Shown: positions 1 through 12,754, counted from the stretch's first letter. The stretch is 64,000 bases of DNA from Botrytis cinerea B05.10 (GCF_000143535.2 NC_037316.1:2356001-2420000), one strand, 5' to 3'. The notes: generated from the letters alone by a model not told the origin. Translations and numbers: made by a program.

Positions 1-445
1 CATTGGTGGTGTTGCACATGTCATATCAACCCAATCATAGATTATTAGAAGCCATGGTATGCATTGTTAGATAGATGGAGAATAAAGGGAAAGCCGATGG
101 GGCCTAGAATAGCTTCAGCTTATTTCTCGGTTCGGTATGGTATGTTGAGACTTTAGGTTGGGCATTTCAATTGAGGCATCGGGCGCAAATCCGATATGCA
201 ACAAAACTTCTTGTGCGACACCCGAAAGACTGTAAAAGGATGCTTGTGTGACAGGTGGTTACTAAAGTCATGTGGTTGCAATAAATTCTGGATATACATT
301 GACTTGCGCTTTTGGTGTCAAAATTCTACCCCACCTCAAATTTATACGGTAACCGAAATAATTTATCGAGTTTTCGAGATTCTTGACTGATGAGGAAGTA
401 ATCTGGAGCCGGTGAGTGCATCGCCATTGACAACCTCAACATAAG
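1..445. other. Intergenic, upstream of MRPL4
   Basis: No gene recognised. A 64-codon open frame at 196-390 has no family resemblance and is probably chance. The stretch should hold the promoter and 5' leader of the uL29m gene that starts at 446. Whether a gene outside the left edge ends here cannot be told. Confidence 0.5.
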
Positions 446-1294
446 ATGTCGACCTCTACAGTTATTCGACCTGTAGCTCGCAGTCTTCTACAACTCCGAA
501 AGGCAGGAAATACCCCGCCAGCATTCCTCCTTCCCTGCCTACAAAGCTCCTCCACAACTTCATCATGCACTCAATCCACCTCCTTCTCTACCAGCAGCAC
601 ACACCTATATCCCCGGGACATGAACCGTCTGCGCGGAGTATCTACTCAAAGACGAACGGGGCCCCGTCAACCTCTCTCAGTATCCAATGCGAAACTACCC
701 CAACCAGTCCTAGATGAATCGAAACGATTAAAAGTCAAGGTTGATGAGAATCACGGATTATACGAGTTTTTCAGGCATAAGGACAAGGCACTTAGCACGC
801 CAGCTGAGGAGGGAAGTCATGGCAGACCATGGAGCGCAGAAGAGTTGAGGGGGAAAAGTTGGGAAGATTTACATTCACTTTGGTGGATTTGCTGCAAGGA
901 GAGGAATCGCATTGCTACGGAAAGTTACGAGAGGCAGAGATTGGAGGCGGGTTATGGTGATGAGGATGCGGAGAAGAGGGATATGACTGTGAGTGGTTAT
1001 CTCGGTTTACGTCCTATTTGGCTTGTGTGCCGCGCAAATTTAAGGACTGAGAATGGAAGCTAATTTCGGGGATCACAGGTTCGGAGAACACAGAGAGCTA
1101 TCAAACAAGTTTTGACTGAAAGATATTATTCGTGGCAAGAAGCGGAGGTTATTGCGAAGGATGACCCAGAAATTGACTTTTCGGGTGAAGGACCATTATA
1201 CACCCCCAGAGATTTTGAGGAAGAGTTTGAGGAGGATGTGTTAGCTGAAGCTGAGGGAGAGGCAGAGCCAAAACCTGCTCAGGTTACAGCTTAG
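446..1294 (+). CDS. MRPL4: Mitochondrial large-subunit ribosomal protein uL29m (MRP-L47 family)
   Basis: Structural protein of the mitochondrial 54S ribosomal subunit. Two exons, 446-988 and 1079-1294, are joined by a 90-nt intron (GTGAGT...CACAG), phase 0, giving 252 aa. The first about 60 residues are rich in Ser, Thr and Arg with almost no acidic residues, as in a mitochondrial presequence. The MRP-L47 core follows: residues around 105 read HGLYEFFRHKD, then RPWSAEELRGKSWEDLHSLWW, which is the family signature, and the second exon opens VRRTQRAIKQVLTERYYSWQEA. The C-terminus is acidic. Without splicing the frame runs into a stop at 1063 and loses the conserved VRRTQ helix, so the intron is well supported. 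The 446 ATG is the first in frame and lies ahead of the presequence. It is followed by GDI1 in the same orientation, 671 nt away. Confidence 0.93.
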
Positions 1295-1965
1295 ATCATG
1301 GAGGATATATGATAGAGGACCATACCCTAGATCGAAAATAATGAGTCTTGGGGAAGGAAAGGTGTCTCCAGTTGGCATGAATGATTTGGTTTCCTACAGC
1401 CATCATCTGTATAAGTAGAAACGCATATGGGGCAAGACAGCCATGGCCGCATTATGCATTTATGTGAATCTGAGAAAAGGATTATCTTTGTCTAAAACAA
1501 TTGAAAAGATTGGTATAGTACAAGCAGAATCTCTCGTTACTTGGTACCTTATAACGAGATCAAAGCGAAAGCGTCAATCTGAGTGAATACCGTTAGAAAT
1601 TCAATTTAACAGATTCCATGTACCAAATACATATATCAATTTGTCAAGACCCAAAATCAATCGTGACAATTTACCAGGAACTCCACAAATTCGCCCCTGA
1701 GCATAATTACACCAAGACAAAATCTACCAGCAGCAACAACAAAGCGGTACTCCAGTTTCCCCCTTTAGCGAGGCCAATCAAGAGAATTGGTGCAGCAGAA
1801 CGACGTTGTACGTCTCACCGACCATTTCCATAACTGCCCTTGCAATTTCAGCATAAACCACATTTGCGATTTTTCCTCATCAAGAAAGCTTTCTATATTC
1901 TTCTTCTTCTTCTATTTTCGCAAACCCAACCTACTATCTAATAAATATCAAGATTCTAATTCAAG
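1295..1965. other. Intergenic between MRPL4 and GDI1
   Basis: Holds the 3' region of MRPL4 and the promoter of GDI1. Small open frames here (for example 1618-1833) show no family features. The only clear element is the pyrimidine tract listed separately. Confidence 0.6.
1889..1918 (+). promoter_or_regulatory. CT-rich tract before GDI1 start
   Basis: A pyrimidine-rich run with CTT repeats lies about 50 nt upstream of the GDI1 ATG. Such tracts commonly sit near transcription starts of strongly expressed fungal genes. The link to transcription here is inference from position. Confidence 0.45.
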
Positions 1966-3815
1966 ATGGATGAAATCGCCCCCGAGTATGATGTTGTCGT
2001 TTTGGGCACTGGTAAGCTTGCTTAACCCCGCATTGGCTGGAGGGGCATGGATAGGAGCATTTATGCTTTGTTGGAGATATATGGCTAATACTGAACTCTA
2101 GGTTTGACGGAATGTGTTCTTTCTGGGTATGTCGATTTGGGAAAAGTTGATGAGCTTGTATACTGACGTTTTGGGGGTAGAGTTTTGAGTGTTAAGGGTC
2201 AAAAGGTCTTGCATATTGATCGAAATGATCACTATGGAGGGTATGTGTTTCAAGCTCGCAGAATAGGCAGATAAGTCAACAATAGCTAATTTCCTCACAG
2301 TGAAGCTGCTTCCGTCAATATCGAAGCTGTGAGTACGATTTTTGAGTCTGCGAAGCTCTGTTCTGACAATCACGATAGCTCTTCAAGAAGTACGGAAACT
2401 ATAATCAGGGGGAGGAGCCATGGAAGAAGTACGGGCGTGCCAATGATTGGAATATCGATTTGGTACCAAAGCTTTTGATGTCTTCGGGTGAGCTCACAAA
2501 TATCCTCGTTTCAACTGATGTTACGAGATATCTTGAGTTTAGATCTGTGGCTGGAAGTTATGTACAACAAGGTACTGGTCCAAAGGCCATGGTTGCAAAG
2601 GTCCCATCAGATGCTGGTGAGGCTTTGAGATCATCTTTAATGGGCATCTTTGAGAAGAGAAGAATGAAGAGTTTCCTTGAGTGGATTGGCACATTCGATG
2701 CTGCAGATCCTGCTACTCACAAGGGTAAGGTGGTTGAAATATCTCCTATTCGGTAATTTACTGACAAAAACAAGGACTTAACATGAGCACCTGCACCATG
2801 AAGGATATTTATGATAAATTCGGACTCGAGACTGGTACTCGGGACTTCCTTGGCCATGCTATGGCTTTGTACCAAACCGATGACTATATCAACGAGAAGG
2901 GCACAGCTCCAGCAACCATCGACCGCATTCGTTTGTATGGTAACTCAGTCGCCCGTTACGGAAAGTCCCCATACATTTACCCAGCATACGGACTCGGTGA
3001 ACTTCCTCAAGGTTTCGCTCGTTTGTCTGCTATTTACGGTGGTACCTATATGCTTAATGCAAGCATTGATGAGTTCAAATATGATGGAGATAAGATCTGT
3101 GGTATCAAGGCTTCTATGCACGAGAAGGATGCTCAAGGAAATGACTCAACCATGAATTTCGAGACTAAGACAAAGAAGATCATTGCAGACCCATCATACT
3201 TCCCTGACAAGGTTCGCGTTGTCGGTCAACTCTTGAAGGCTATCTGCATCTTGAACCACCCACTTGCTGGAACAGATAATGCTGATTCTGCTCAACTTAT
3301 CATTCCTCAATCTCAAGTCGGACGCAAGAACGGTACGTTTTTCAAAGATACAAAGCGTTAGGATATTGTGACTGACATATTTATAGATATCTACATTGCT
3401 GTCGTTTCCAGCGCCCACAGTGTTTGTCCAAAGGGTTACTATATCGCCATTGTTTCCACCATTGCAGAGACCGATTCGAACCACCATTTGGAACTTGCAC
3501 CAGGTCTTGAGCGTCTTGGAAAGATTGAGGAGAAGTTCATGGTAAGCAATTTTTCTTTTGCCACTACCCTTTCAGTATGATCAAAATTCTCCAGTGCTAA
3601 CATGAATAACTAAACAGGGTCCCCCAATTCCTCTCTATGAGCCACTCGAGAGTGGCGAGAAGGACCGTATCTTTATCTCTAAATCTTACGACGCCACATC
3701 CCATTTCGAAACTACTACAGACGATGTTAAGGATATCTACCGTCGGGCTGAGGGACATGATTTGGTTGTTGAGGGTTTGAGAGAGGGTACTAATTTGGTT
3801 GGAGGGGAGCAATAA
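1966..3815 (+). CDS. GDI1: Rab GDP-dissociation inhibitor
   Basis: Cytosolic chaperone that extracts GDP-bound, prenylated Rab/Ypt GTPases from membranes and recycles them during vesicle traffic. Eight exons: 1966-2011, 2102-2126, 2181-2240, 2301-2328, 2379-2724, 2775-3332, 3387-3541 and 3618-3815. The introns are 50-90 nt and the protein is 471 aa, close to the usual 440-470. The N-terminus MDEIAPEYDVVVLGTG and then GLTECVLSG form the dinucleotide-fold signature of the GDI/REP family. It is followed by a GQKVLHIDRNDHYGG motif, the second conserved region. Later parts include the PKWxxR-like and YIYPxYGLGELPQGFARLSA regions. The first four exons are very small (25-60 nt), so no single open frame shows the N-terminus, but each junction restores the family sequence in frame. 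The end is acidic and ungapped to a TAA at 3813-3815. Confidence 0.95.
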
Positions 3816-6800
3816 ATTTTGATTGAGAATACAGGTATGGGCGGAGAATATTCCGAGAAATTAGGAGTAGATAGTTAAGGTTATGCGTACATAGTGAGGA
3901 TGAACATGGATAGGAGGTCCTTAAGCTATTGAGTGGGCAGAAAGCTTTTATGTATAGGAATGGTATAAGGTACTTTTTTTGCCTGTGCAATATTTGATTT
4001 ATATTTATAGTTCTAGTATTTTTTTGATTCGTTTGTTTATGCACAGCCAATCTTTTTTATAATAGCAAGTACTTGTTTCTTTCAGCTAGGAGCGAACGAT
4101 GAGAGGAACTCTCAATATTCTGATTTGTGTATGGACGTGCATTTCTGTGTCTTGATCTTCGTCTTCCCCTTTGCCTCTGTCTTTATGGTTATCGAGCTTA
4201 GGCTTTGCTTTCGAGTAAGATAGGTGGGACAAGTACTGTTGAATGGGGAAAGTAAAGAGATACAGAGGAGAGGAATACATTGTGTGCTTTGCTTCAAGTC
4301 GTGCGTCTAATGCTGTGATTCCGATTCTTTATAGCTCGAGGGGGAGAGGTTTGAGGGAGATATACGGATAGAAGAGCCGTGGTGGTGAAAAGGGTACGAG
4401 GTTGGTTACCCGCGTTTAGGGTGATGGATTCGTGGGTAGTGTGCTTGGATTTTAGAAAGAAAGATTTGAGAGAGATTGCATGTATGATATTGTTACTCCA
4501 CACACTAGCAACGGCCGCGAAGAGAGACCACTTCGAACTAGTCGATGTTCAGAGTAGGGAATTTGGAGAGAGAGAGAGAGGTTAGAGTTGGATTGCAATG
4601 GATGGCTTCGATGAAGATAGATTTGTATCAGAATGGTAGGGGGTTGGGTAGATGGTTTATCAGTTCTCTGGTTTAGTGATGGGCATAAAATGAGGTGAGC
4701 TGGAAAGGGTGGACAAGATGGATGAATGAATGGAAACTGATAGATGTATGTAGGTATCTGAACTTACATGACACTCGCCAAACGAGAAAGTGCAGCAAAA
4801 CTTTTTTACAATTGCATAGTTTTTTTTTGGCGATGATGTATTTCAGCTATTAACCTATCAAGTAACCCCTCTAACTTGAACAACATGACTGGATAAACCC
4901 AATGATCCCCTTCAAAAGTTCACCTCGACAGACAGTTGCTCTCCCTGACAAATTCATAACCTTTTTTCCATACCACTATCACAGACCTCAAGTTACCGTA
5001 GGCGATATATGAGCGGTTCAAGCCGAGGAATGAAAATTCCAGTTATTTTGATCCGTGTGTTTATACTCCCTCTTCCTCTTCCAGTTGCTTGTTGCTCATC
5101 ATATCCTAATCAAATTATCATTCCTTCTCAATCAAAGCCTCCGATCAACGACTCACAAGGCAAGACAGTTTTATAAGAATTACAGAGAGCTCTTGATAGA
5201 TGGAGAAGGAAGGAGGCTAGTAGCGAGAGATTTCTTTAGAGGGTTTCTCAAGAATAGTGAAGTGATTGCGATGTCGCGAGAACCAGTTGAAATGCGTTCA
5301 ATGCTTTGCCTCAACCAAAACTTGAAATGGAGATGGATGTTGACGCTGAGTCGCTGACCTCTATTCGCTCCTGTTTACTCGTCTTCTATCACAAATAAAA
5401 CAATGCATGAGCAAATTTGAACACTCGATATGATTTCAATCGTCGACGCCCCCGTTAAGAACTAGTGTATTCATACAAATGGAAGGAAAATGAGTATAAT
5501 CCTTTGATTATATCCCTGCCGCTAGTATTGCTCTTTGTTGCTGCAGCCGCTAACACATATGAAGATGGCTCATAGAGCGGGGTTGTGGTATGGAAACACG
5601 CATAGATGTGCCGTAAAGTATCGTTGCCATTCAGGTAACGAATTCAGAAGACAGTATAAAGATAGAAGTAAGATGTTATGAGAACGCAACCCACAGTTAA
5701 TGAGTTAGCATTGCTTTCAGGAGTGATTATCTCGATATTTGATTGGGAAACGAGAGCAAAAGAGGAAGAGAATGAATTGTGGAGTTTGAAGAATCTGAAA
5801 AGTTCTTACATGACACTCACTAATAAGGTAATGGAGCTATTGGGATGGTGCTTATCAATTTCTTGAGTTTAAGCTAAACCACAGCTTGCCAGCTCATATT
5901 GAAACGCCCCTGATACTTTATGCATAGTGTGAATTGTTAGCTGGGAGCTTGCAACTGAAGTGCCGCATATTTGGCTTTCTCTCTTGAGGCGATATGATCC
6001 ACTGATGTGCTGCGTATTCATCAAGAAGATGAGAGCAATGGAATGTGTCAACTTATGTAGTAATTGTGATGCCAGCAGTGTGTTTTGTAGTTCGATCAGA
6101 AGTATTGTTGGGGCAACATACCTTGTTTGCTAAGATGTAATGAGACGTTGGTATGTAACTTGAAGGCTTGCTTGTTCGGAGACGTGGTGCAAACAGTTTT
6201 CTTCAAACAAACTCCAAAAGATAATTGCTCGAGTAGGTCTGAACGCTAGCAGTGAACGGTAAGTGCTTTTCAATCGACGTGCGGGCTCTGAAGTCTTGGA
6301 ATAGTGATGGCCAGCGAATCGCCCAGAGCCAAATCTTAACTGCTGCGACGAAACCTAAAGCCCTGTTCTTATGTTGAGCGGCGTGGAAGCAGCAGTGATG
6401 TCTAGGATGAAAGCAAAGCTATCACTTGCAGGTGTAAGAGGTATTGTCATGGGAACAACAAGTTATGGAGGAATGATGCCAGTAATAAAGTGGTTGCAGT
6501 TGCGGTTATGGTTGTCGCTGATGAAGATACGATGATAGATTCAAAGAAGAAGTCGGTGGGTTGTCCATTGAACCACCAAAACAGTACGGCAGATGGTGAT
6601 CGCAGGTCTCAGAGTCTGAAATGCTCTTCCGATTTCCTCTATTAGGTCCATAATTGACGTGTATCGGGATAAAAGCGTTGCTTTGAGCAGATATAGTGCC
6701 GATTACCCCAGAGAGCGGAGCAAATCTCAACCTCTGCAACCAGAACTGAATTCTTGTATCGGCATAGCTGACCAGGGGAGGGCCCACGCCAGTGCCATTG

Positions 6801-7592
6801 GGCCACCTAATTTGAATATTAGAAAATGTAAAAGAAAAAAATCACCAAAAAAAAAGCTTGTATTATATCAGGAGATAAAAGTTTACCGACTCCTCCACGA
6901 CCTTGTTCTTGCCAGAACCGATTTAAGGCCTACTTCTCTTTTGTTTCTATCGTCCGAGCCGGTTGGCTTGGAAGACTGGATTGGGATTGATTGTCGTTTT
7001 CGTGAATGGGTTCCCTTCACATAACACGCTCCAAGTTGGATATTCACAACAAGATATACTCCTGGCCATATTCCGTTTTCCAGAACGTGAGCAGATGATT
7101 CAGTATTGGACATATGATAAGGTAACACCACTAGGAAATTGCTCAGATGCCATTGTGCTAGGTAATAATTTTGTTCGATTCGAGAAGAGAAGTTGCTTCT
7201 AAAATCAAGTGTTTAGTGCCACTGTGATACTTGTACATTGCCCCTATCTCATCATCAGCGGATATCAGAAGAATGGAGGGTATTCCATATGTAATTCCAG
7301 TTGACAGTATGCGCTTCAGATTCCGCTGCCCAATATCTATCTTCCTCGCGTCTGCGGTGTCCAAAAGACTCTCCAGATGTTTGTGACTTCATGGCTCGAT
7401 CCACTTGTAATAAAAACACAACCACCCCAATAAGATCCGTCTATCCCCATCAATACAACACAAATTGACAGATCCGCAGAAAAACTATTCCCGAAACGGC
7501 TGCGTTTGATTTTGATATTTCCAAACCTCATAAATCCTGCGTTGGCAACCGTGAATAATGGTGGATGAGCAGATTTGATTGCATTGTGCGGT
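3816..7592. other. Long intergenic region with no recognised gene
   Basis: A stretch of 3.8 kb with only short, unrelated open frames on both strands. It includes a (GA)n tract at about 4567-4580 and scattered AT-rich tracts. I recognise no transposase, reverse transcriptase, tRNA or rRNA. It may contain the 3' UTR of GDI1 and noncoding transcripts. Confidence 0.45.
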
Positions 7593-8048
7593 TTAAGTAC
7601 TGTGGGGATCCAATCCTCGCTTCTTGTTTTCCTCATCTATGGTGACAATTCCGTCTTTCGCTTGACCCTTCTCTCGCTCGCTTTTCTCTTCCTTCTCCCT
7701 CTCCTTCATCCCGGCAAACGCCTTCAATACGCCCCCTATGTTCCATCTAATAGTGCAGCTTGGGCTATTCTTGCGTGTCTGACTCTCGATCCATTCGGTC
7801 TCGATACCATGCTTCTTGAGTAGAAGACCCATGTCTTCGAAGGCTTGCTCGAGTTCCTTTGGTTCAACCCTGACTTCAATATATCCTTGGTCTACCTGTT
7901 CGCCGAGGTATTTTTTGAGTCGCCATGTGGAGAGGCTCATGCCTAACAATAGACCTGATGCAACGGGTGTCATTGCTACAAAGTAACGGATGGGGTCATT
8001 TTTAAAACGCTGGGCAAAGCGTTGGAGGTGGGTTCCGAGTGGTGGCAT
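7593..8048 (-). CDS. Small conserved-looking single-TM protein of unknown function
   Basis: Single exon, 151 aa, family not recognised. The N-terminus is basic and amphipathic (MPPLGTHLQRFAQRFKNDP) and runs into a hydrophobic stretch at about residues 22-40 (YFVAMTPVASGLLLGMSLS). It then becomes charged and helical (about 45-95), and ends in a Lys/Glu-rich tail from about 112. A short basic lead followed by one TM span suits a mitochondrial inner-membrane or other organelle-anchored protein, but this is inference. Composition and a defined ATG ahead of the amphipathic segment argue for a real gene rather than a shadow frame. No long open frame on the other strand could explain it. Confidence 0.65.
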   Translation of the reverse strand: MPPLGTHLQRFAQRFKNDPIRYFVAMTPVASGLLLGMSLSTWRLKKYLGEQVDQGYIEVRVEPKELEQAFEDMGLLLKKHGIETEWIESQTRKNSPSCTIRWNIGGVLKAFAGMKEREKEEKSEREKGQAKDGIVTIDEENKKRGLDPHST

Positions 8049-9366
8049 AATGGGCTGGGAGCTTTTTTTGATTGATTGATTGTTGGATGGAAAATTACTG
8101 CGAGTATTGAAGATATTTCTAGAGGGTATTTTTTTTATTAATAATATGTGTCTCGAAGAGATGAATGGAACTAAAATTACCCAAGTTATGTGGTCATATC
8201 ATCGTCATTGAAAATAGTTTCCGTACTAAATTATTGTACTAGCTACGGCCTACCAAACGATTTCACCCGATATTGTATAGTATTGAACAGTCCAAACGGA
8301 TTTGCGAGTACATTATTGTTTTCAACTTTGAAATAACCGTGTGGAATTGTACCTCATATGCTAGTTTTTGGAAGTGGAAAATATAACAAGAGTCTTTGAA
8401 TCTGGAAATTTCTTTTACTTTTGCGTAGTGCTTCCAACACGCACACCTGTTGAAAAAAAAAAGTCCTCAAAGGGTGTGAATATCAGATTCTACCAATTTC
8501 CGTGGTATCGTATTCCATTGACTGGATGTTTGATACACAGTTTCATGTAGAAATAGTGCAAAAACAAGGAATTCGCATATACTGTACACAGAGTTCCTAC
8601 ACAGGCCAGAAAAGCTATGGCAGAATGAAGAAACTAGTGGACAGGCTCCATTTTGTTTATAAAAAACAAGACGGTTCGGTGCAACCACAGTGAGATAGCT
8701 AGCTGTCTTATCTCTCTATATCTCCAATCATTTGGAAGTTTCTGATGCAAATATATACTATAAACTGGCAGTGGGGTCATAAGATGCGGAAATGTAGCGG
8801 ATGGTAATTTGTCGAGCTGTCGAGTTGTCGAGGGCAGCAATATCGATAGAAATCCATCACGTAACTTCTTTCTGCAAAATGAAAAGAAAAGAGTTGACCT
8901 TAAGAAGTCTGACGGAAGTGTCTCCTCTTCACGGCCCTCAAATCAAACTCGAAAAGAGCCCTCTGATAGACAACGATGGAAAGTGTAGAGGAAATCTTAA
9001 GGCAAGACTCCCCCAAAAGAAATCTCAAACAGATAATGCGGATATATCCGAGGTATGCAAATGGCTTCCAATTATTTTACCGGTCACTACCCGGAGGAAA
9101 TAGAGTATCGTTGTTCAGGTGCCGACCCACAGCTTTTCTTGGAACCCCTCCTCCAGTTTCCTGGTTCCCCGGTTGTCCAGTATCTACAGCCTGACCCTCA
9201 GTATGTGCAATTACGGTCCGCTCCAGAGCTGGCCATAGTTCCTCTCAGGTCTGCATAGACACACACCTCTTAAGCTCTAATCGTTGTCTTAACCCGATTC
9301 GTCTCTGTCTGCTGCGCCGTGCCACTGTTTACTTGGTCTGCAAAACATCCACCCATCACAACCATT
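8049..9366. other. Intergenic, no gene recognised
   Basis: Holds the promoter side of the 151-aa minus-strand gene and the 3' side of the next minus-strand gene. Open frames of 60-100 codons on either strand (for example 8801-9103) have no recognisable domain. No repeat longer than short homopolymers was seen. Confidence 0.45.
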
Positions 9367-9661
9367 TCAGTTCTCTTTCTCAACAATCGTAAACTTAGGC
9401 ATCTTTGCTTTATCCTGCTCAGTAGGTTCAAAGCCAAGCTTCTTCTCTGCCGTATCAGACAAATAGAGACCAATTGTACCCCAAGCTATGAAGCTTGCGC
9501 CTATCATTGCCCGAGTGCGCGGAGGGAGTGCGCGGAAGGATCTGTTTGTTGGAGCAGGATTAGTTGAGACCAAAAATGGGAATCAGGCATGAGATGAGAG
9601 ACAGGGAGGAGACGTACGATAACAACGACATCTTTGAAGGGGAAACGAGATTATTTGCCAT
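9367..9661 (-). CDS. Small single-TM, probably mitochondrial protein
   Basis: Two exons on the minus strand, 9661-9618 and 9541-9367, joined over a 76-nt intron (GTACGT...ACAG, with a CTAAT branch site about 20 nt before the acceptor). The product is 72 aa. It begins MANNLVSPSKMSLLS, continues SFRALPPRTRAMIG, has one hydrophobic span (ASFIAWGTIGLYLS) and ends in a short charged tail (FTIVEKEN). The layout of Arg-rich lead, single TM and DTAEKKLG segment resembles small fungal mitochondrial membrane proteins, but I cannot name the family. Taking the unspliced frame instead would start at 9573 with a short unrelated leader. The splice gives a better start and is preferred. Confidence 0.6.
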
Positions 9662-10068
9662 AACGGACGAGTGTAGGAATTGTGGTTATTGATATTAAAA
9701 ATAGATATTCTCGGGTAATTCCGAGACACTTCGGATGCAGAAATTGGCCGACATCCCGATGATGGTAGGGGTATTCAATGTTGTGCCAGACTAATATTAT
9801 CAAAAGGCGTCCTGTACGAGTGCTTGCGTCGGCGCCCCGCAAATCCAGATTGTGGTGGTTACCTGGGCACGTGCTCGGCGCTGAAAATCATATATTTGAT
9901 TGTCTCAGTATTATATCATGATCTGCCTCTACAAAAGATTTGTTGCGAGTCTCGGGTTACAAGTGTCAGCTGATGTGAAGCAAAATATTTGATTAAGTAA
10001 CCCCCTACCTTATTCATCATCCCTCGAGAAGCCTTCATCGAAAGTTCTTACCACCTCCAGTCGCACCA
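9662..10068. other. Divergent promoter region
   Basis: About 400 nt between the minus-strand 72-aa gene and the plus-strand F-box gene, so it should contain both promoters. No specific binding site could be assigned. Confidence 0.5.
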
Positions 10069-11298
10069 ATGGCATATACCAACCCCCCTCCAACTCCCTC
10101 CTCGCATCTCTTGTCACTACCTGTCGAGCTCTTGAGATTTGTAATCCTTTATATGGACTTACCCGCCATCAAGTCCACCCGTTTGACTTGCAAGTTGCTG
10201 TCCCTTCTCAGTACACCATACCTCATCCCTCCCAAGTTCCATGGCTTCGCCCATCGTCCCGATTTCAATCGTCTTCTCCAACTATGCCGTCATCCAACCT
10301 TTTCCTCTTGTATTCAATCTATCGAGCTCAATCTTGGCGACATCGATGAATTTCATGCAAGGCATAATGCATATATCTTCAGTCCCGAAACTCGTGCCGA
10401 ACTAGCTGAAGAAGCTTGGTTTCGATATTCAAGTCTCAAGTTCCTGAGAGACGAACACAGCTCTCGAACGTGTGATCCAGATATACTTTCTGAAGTCTTC
10501 CGTTCTCTGCCTAATTTATCAGCCTTGTCTGTGTCTATGGTCAATTTCCCCTTACCCTATGAACCGGCACTCTCTCTACTAGCATCGGTTTGGAGAGTTC
10601 CTTCGACGAGATTGCTGCACAGAGACTTGACCAAGGAGCGTTTTACCACCATTCTATTTTCACTACTTCACAGTGTTGAGGCTCTGAAGCTCAGAAAACT
10701 GTCTCATGATTGCTTACCATTCGAGTTTTTCGCGCAGAACAAGGTTCTATTCGAGTCTATAACACCTATTTTTAGCAATCTCACAGATTTACGCTTGGCT
10801 CTGGATTATAGCGGTATACCTGATGACTTTAACTCCGAAGAAGCATTTGCAAACATCGCTATATGTTTGAAGGCTGCTACGAATTTGGAGAATTTCTATG
10901 GGTGCTTTCAATCAAGGCGTAAGATTAATATTACACCACTGCTTGAGGATCTTGTGTCAAAATCCGACAAACAGAAACATTTTTTACCTCGCCTTCGAAG
11001 CCTACATATAGAAGGCGTGTCAAGTAGATTCCTTGCCCTAGAAAGCTTTCTTATATCGTTATCGTCTACTCTCGAAGTAATAGAGTTTGGAGGGGATGGA
11101 TGCCATGAGCCCAATCAATTGTCTAACGGAGGGGTACATTTACTGGATGGGAAGTTTCGAAGGTTGTTTGAGAATGTGGAGAAAGCTATTGGAGGCCCAT
11201 TGGCGAGATTTGTTGTTAGGGGCGACTTAGTGGAAGTCGAGGGTGGGGGTTCTTGGTTCCTCAACAGGGAAGTTGGATGGCATGGGGCTATGGATTGA
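10069..11298 (+). CDS. F-box domain protein
   Basis: Single exon, 409 aa. Residues about 14-55 match the F-box: LLSLPVELLRFVILYMDLP, then a TRLTCKLLSLLSTPYLIPP segment. This domain binds Skp1 in SCF ubiquitin ligases, and the rest of the protein normally selects the substrate. The downstream part (about 60-400) is Leu-rich with loosely repeating helix-strand segments such as LPNLSALSVSMVNFPLP and FSNLTDLRLALDYSGIPDD. That suggests degenerate leucine-rich repeats, common in the large fungal F-box families. No membrane span or signal peptide is seen. The substrate cannot be inferred. The start is the first ATG after a CT-rich leader. No sign of disruption. Confidence 0.85.
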   Translation: MAYTNPPPTPSSHLLSLPVELLRFVILYMDLPAIKSTRLTCKLLSLLSTPYLIPPKFHGFAHRPDFNRLLQLCRHPTFSSCIQSIELNLGDIDEFHARHNAYIFSPETRAELAEEAWFRYSSLKFLRDEHSSRTCDPDILSEVFRSLPNLSALSVSMVNFPLPYEPALSLLASVWRVPSTRLLHRDLTKERFTTILFSLLHSVEALKLRKLSHDCLPFEFFAQNKVLFESITPIFSNLTDLRLALDYSGIPDDFNSEEAFANIAICLKAATNLENFYGCFQSRRKINITPLLEDLVSKSDKQKHFLPRLRSLHIEGVSSRFLALESFLISLSSTLEVIEFGGDGCHEPNQLSNGGVHLLDGKFRRLFENVEKAIGGPLARFVVRGDLVEVEGGGSWFLNREVGWHGAMD

Positions 11299-12753
11299 GA
11301 TAGGATTGGGGAGTCAATAAGAAAGTGCAAGATTAGCAATTGCTTTAGTACTCACGAACTTCGCCGTTACGTACCCAGAAGCGGTCTCGGAAAACACCAG
11401 CCCGAAGAGACTACATAATGCTTCATGCACTGCCAATGCTAGGACACGGCTCTCAGTTGACAATCCTCTGTGGTTTGGTTCGTCTTTTCCTGCTTCCGCG
11501 CCCACTACAGATGAGGACCTAAAGACTTCGACACGGTTAGCCAAATCACCCATGCTTATGGTACATCTCTGACTTCTATCATCGGATGTGTTATGGATGT
11601 TATAAAATCTGTGCGTAGATTACACATCTAGTTATCGTCACTGATGTGTGGGAAGGGAATGCGTGAGTTGGGGGAAAAGGGGATATTTAAAGAGGAAATT
11701 TTCTATCGGATACCACTATTTCGCGTTGCCATTGTGGATATAAGTTACATCATCAAATCGTCGCCGAATCCTTGGCCCTGAGTGCCGTCGCGCCAATATG
11801 AGCATGAGAATGAGCAATCAAAAGACATGGCGTTATTTGTTTTGGCGTCACCTCTTCTTTAATGAAGTGGTGATACTTTGATCGAGGCACCGAGATTGAC
11901 TCAATAATTGAGGGTAGCCAAAATGGATACTGTCAGCTCGAGTAATACCTCATCCAGAAATACTTTTTAAAAGCTGATATTCTAGACTTGTTGGTTTGTG
12001 TTGTAGTGGATAAGATTTTTATGTTATTTTCCCAGTCTGATTTGGCAAAGTATAGAAGTAATGTTCTAGAAGTTTCATATAAAAGTAGAGGTTGGAAATC
12101 AAGGTTATGTATTTATAGATATGCTTCAATATAGAGACTTTAAGATGTATGCGCGCGAATTTGATTCTAATTCGCATAGCACTCTACATCAGGGGCTTTT
12201 GAACCCAAACCACACACTGTATATTCTATAGGTAGAGCACGAGGGAAAAATAGTAGTAGTGCGAAGAAAGTGTCAATCCCATCTATCTTTCGATCCAAGG
12301 TCAATTAGCAAAGAATGCACTACAGCCTTCCTGTTGCCAACCCAAACGATTCAGAAGATGAGAAGATATCGAAGCAGCACACATTCCTCTTCAACTAACG
12401 TCAACTTCCTGGTAAAAACAGCCTCCGGGAGGCATTCAGTGGGTTTCTAGTACCTATTACCTATATTCCGATTGATATCTTTCCCTTCTCTAATCTCCGT
12501 CTTGGGGGCTTCCATGGTATCGATGTAGAATTTCTGCTTGGTGATATCAAGATGAGTGAGAGCTTTAGGTTTTATCATGTCCATTCTAATGTTCAGGTTC
12601 ATGCTGATTGCGAATTGCTTTACTCTTTGGGATCATGGCATGGCATGACATGGCTATTGAGCTATCTAACTACGTGAACCCCGACCTACGGTCCTCCCAT
12701 AGCAATTAAAGGTGTAGAGGTAGATAGTAAGTATTCATTCTATCCATTCACTC

Positions 12754-12754
<1 letters not shown>

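Noticed and set aside
11314..11553. 79-codon minus-strand frame with an internal GTGAGT
   Set aside because: Overlaps the 3' region of the F-box gene, no family match, no second exon that extends it convincingly.
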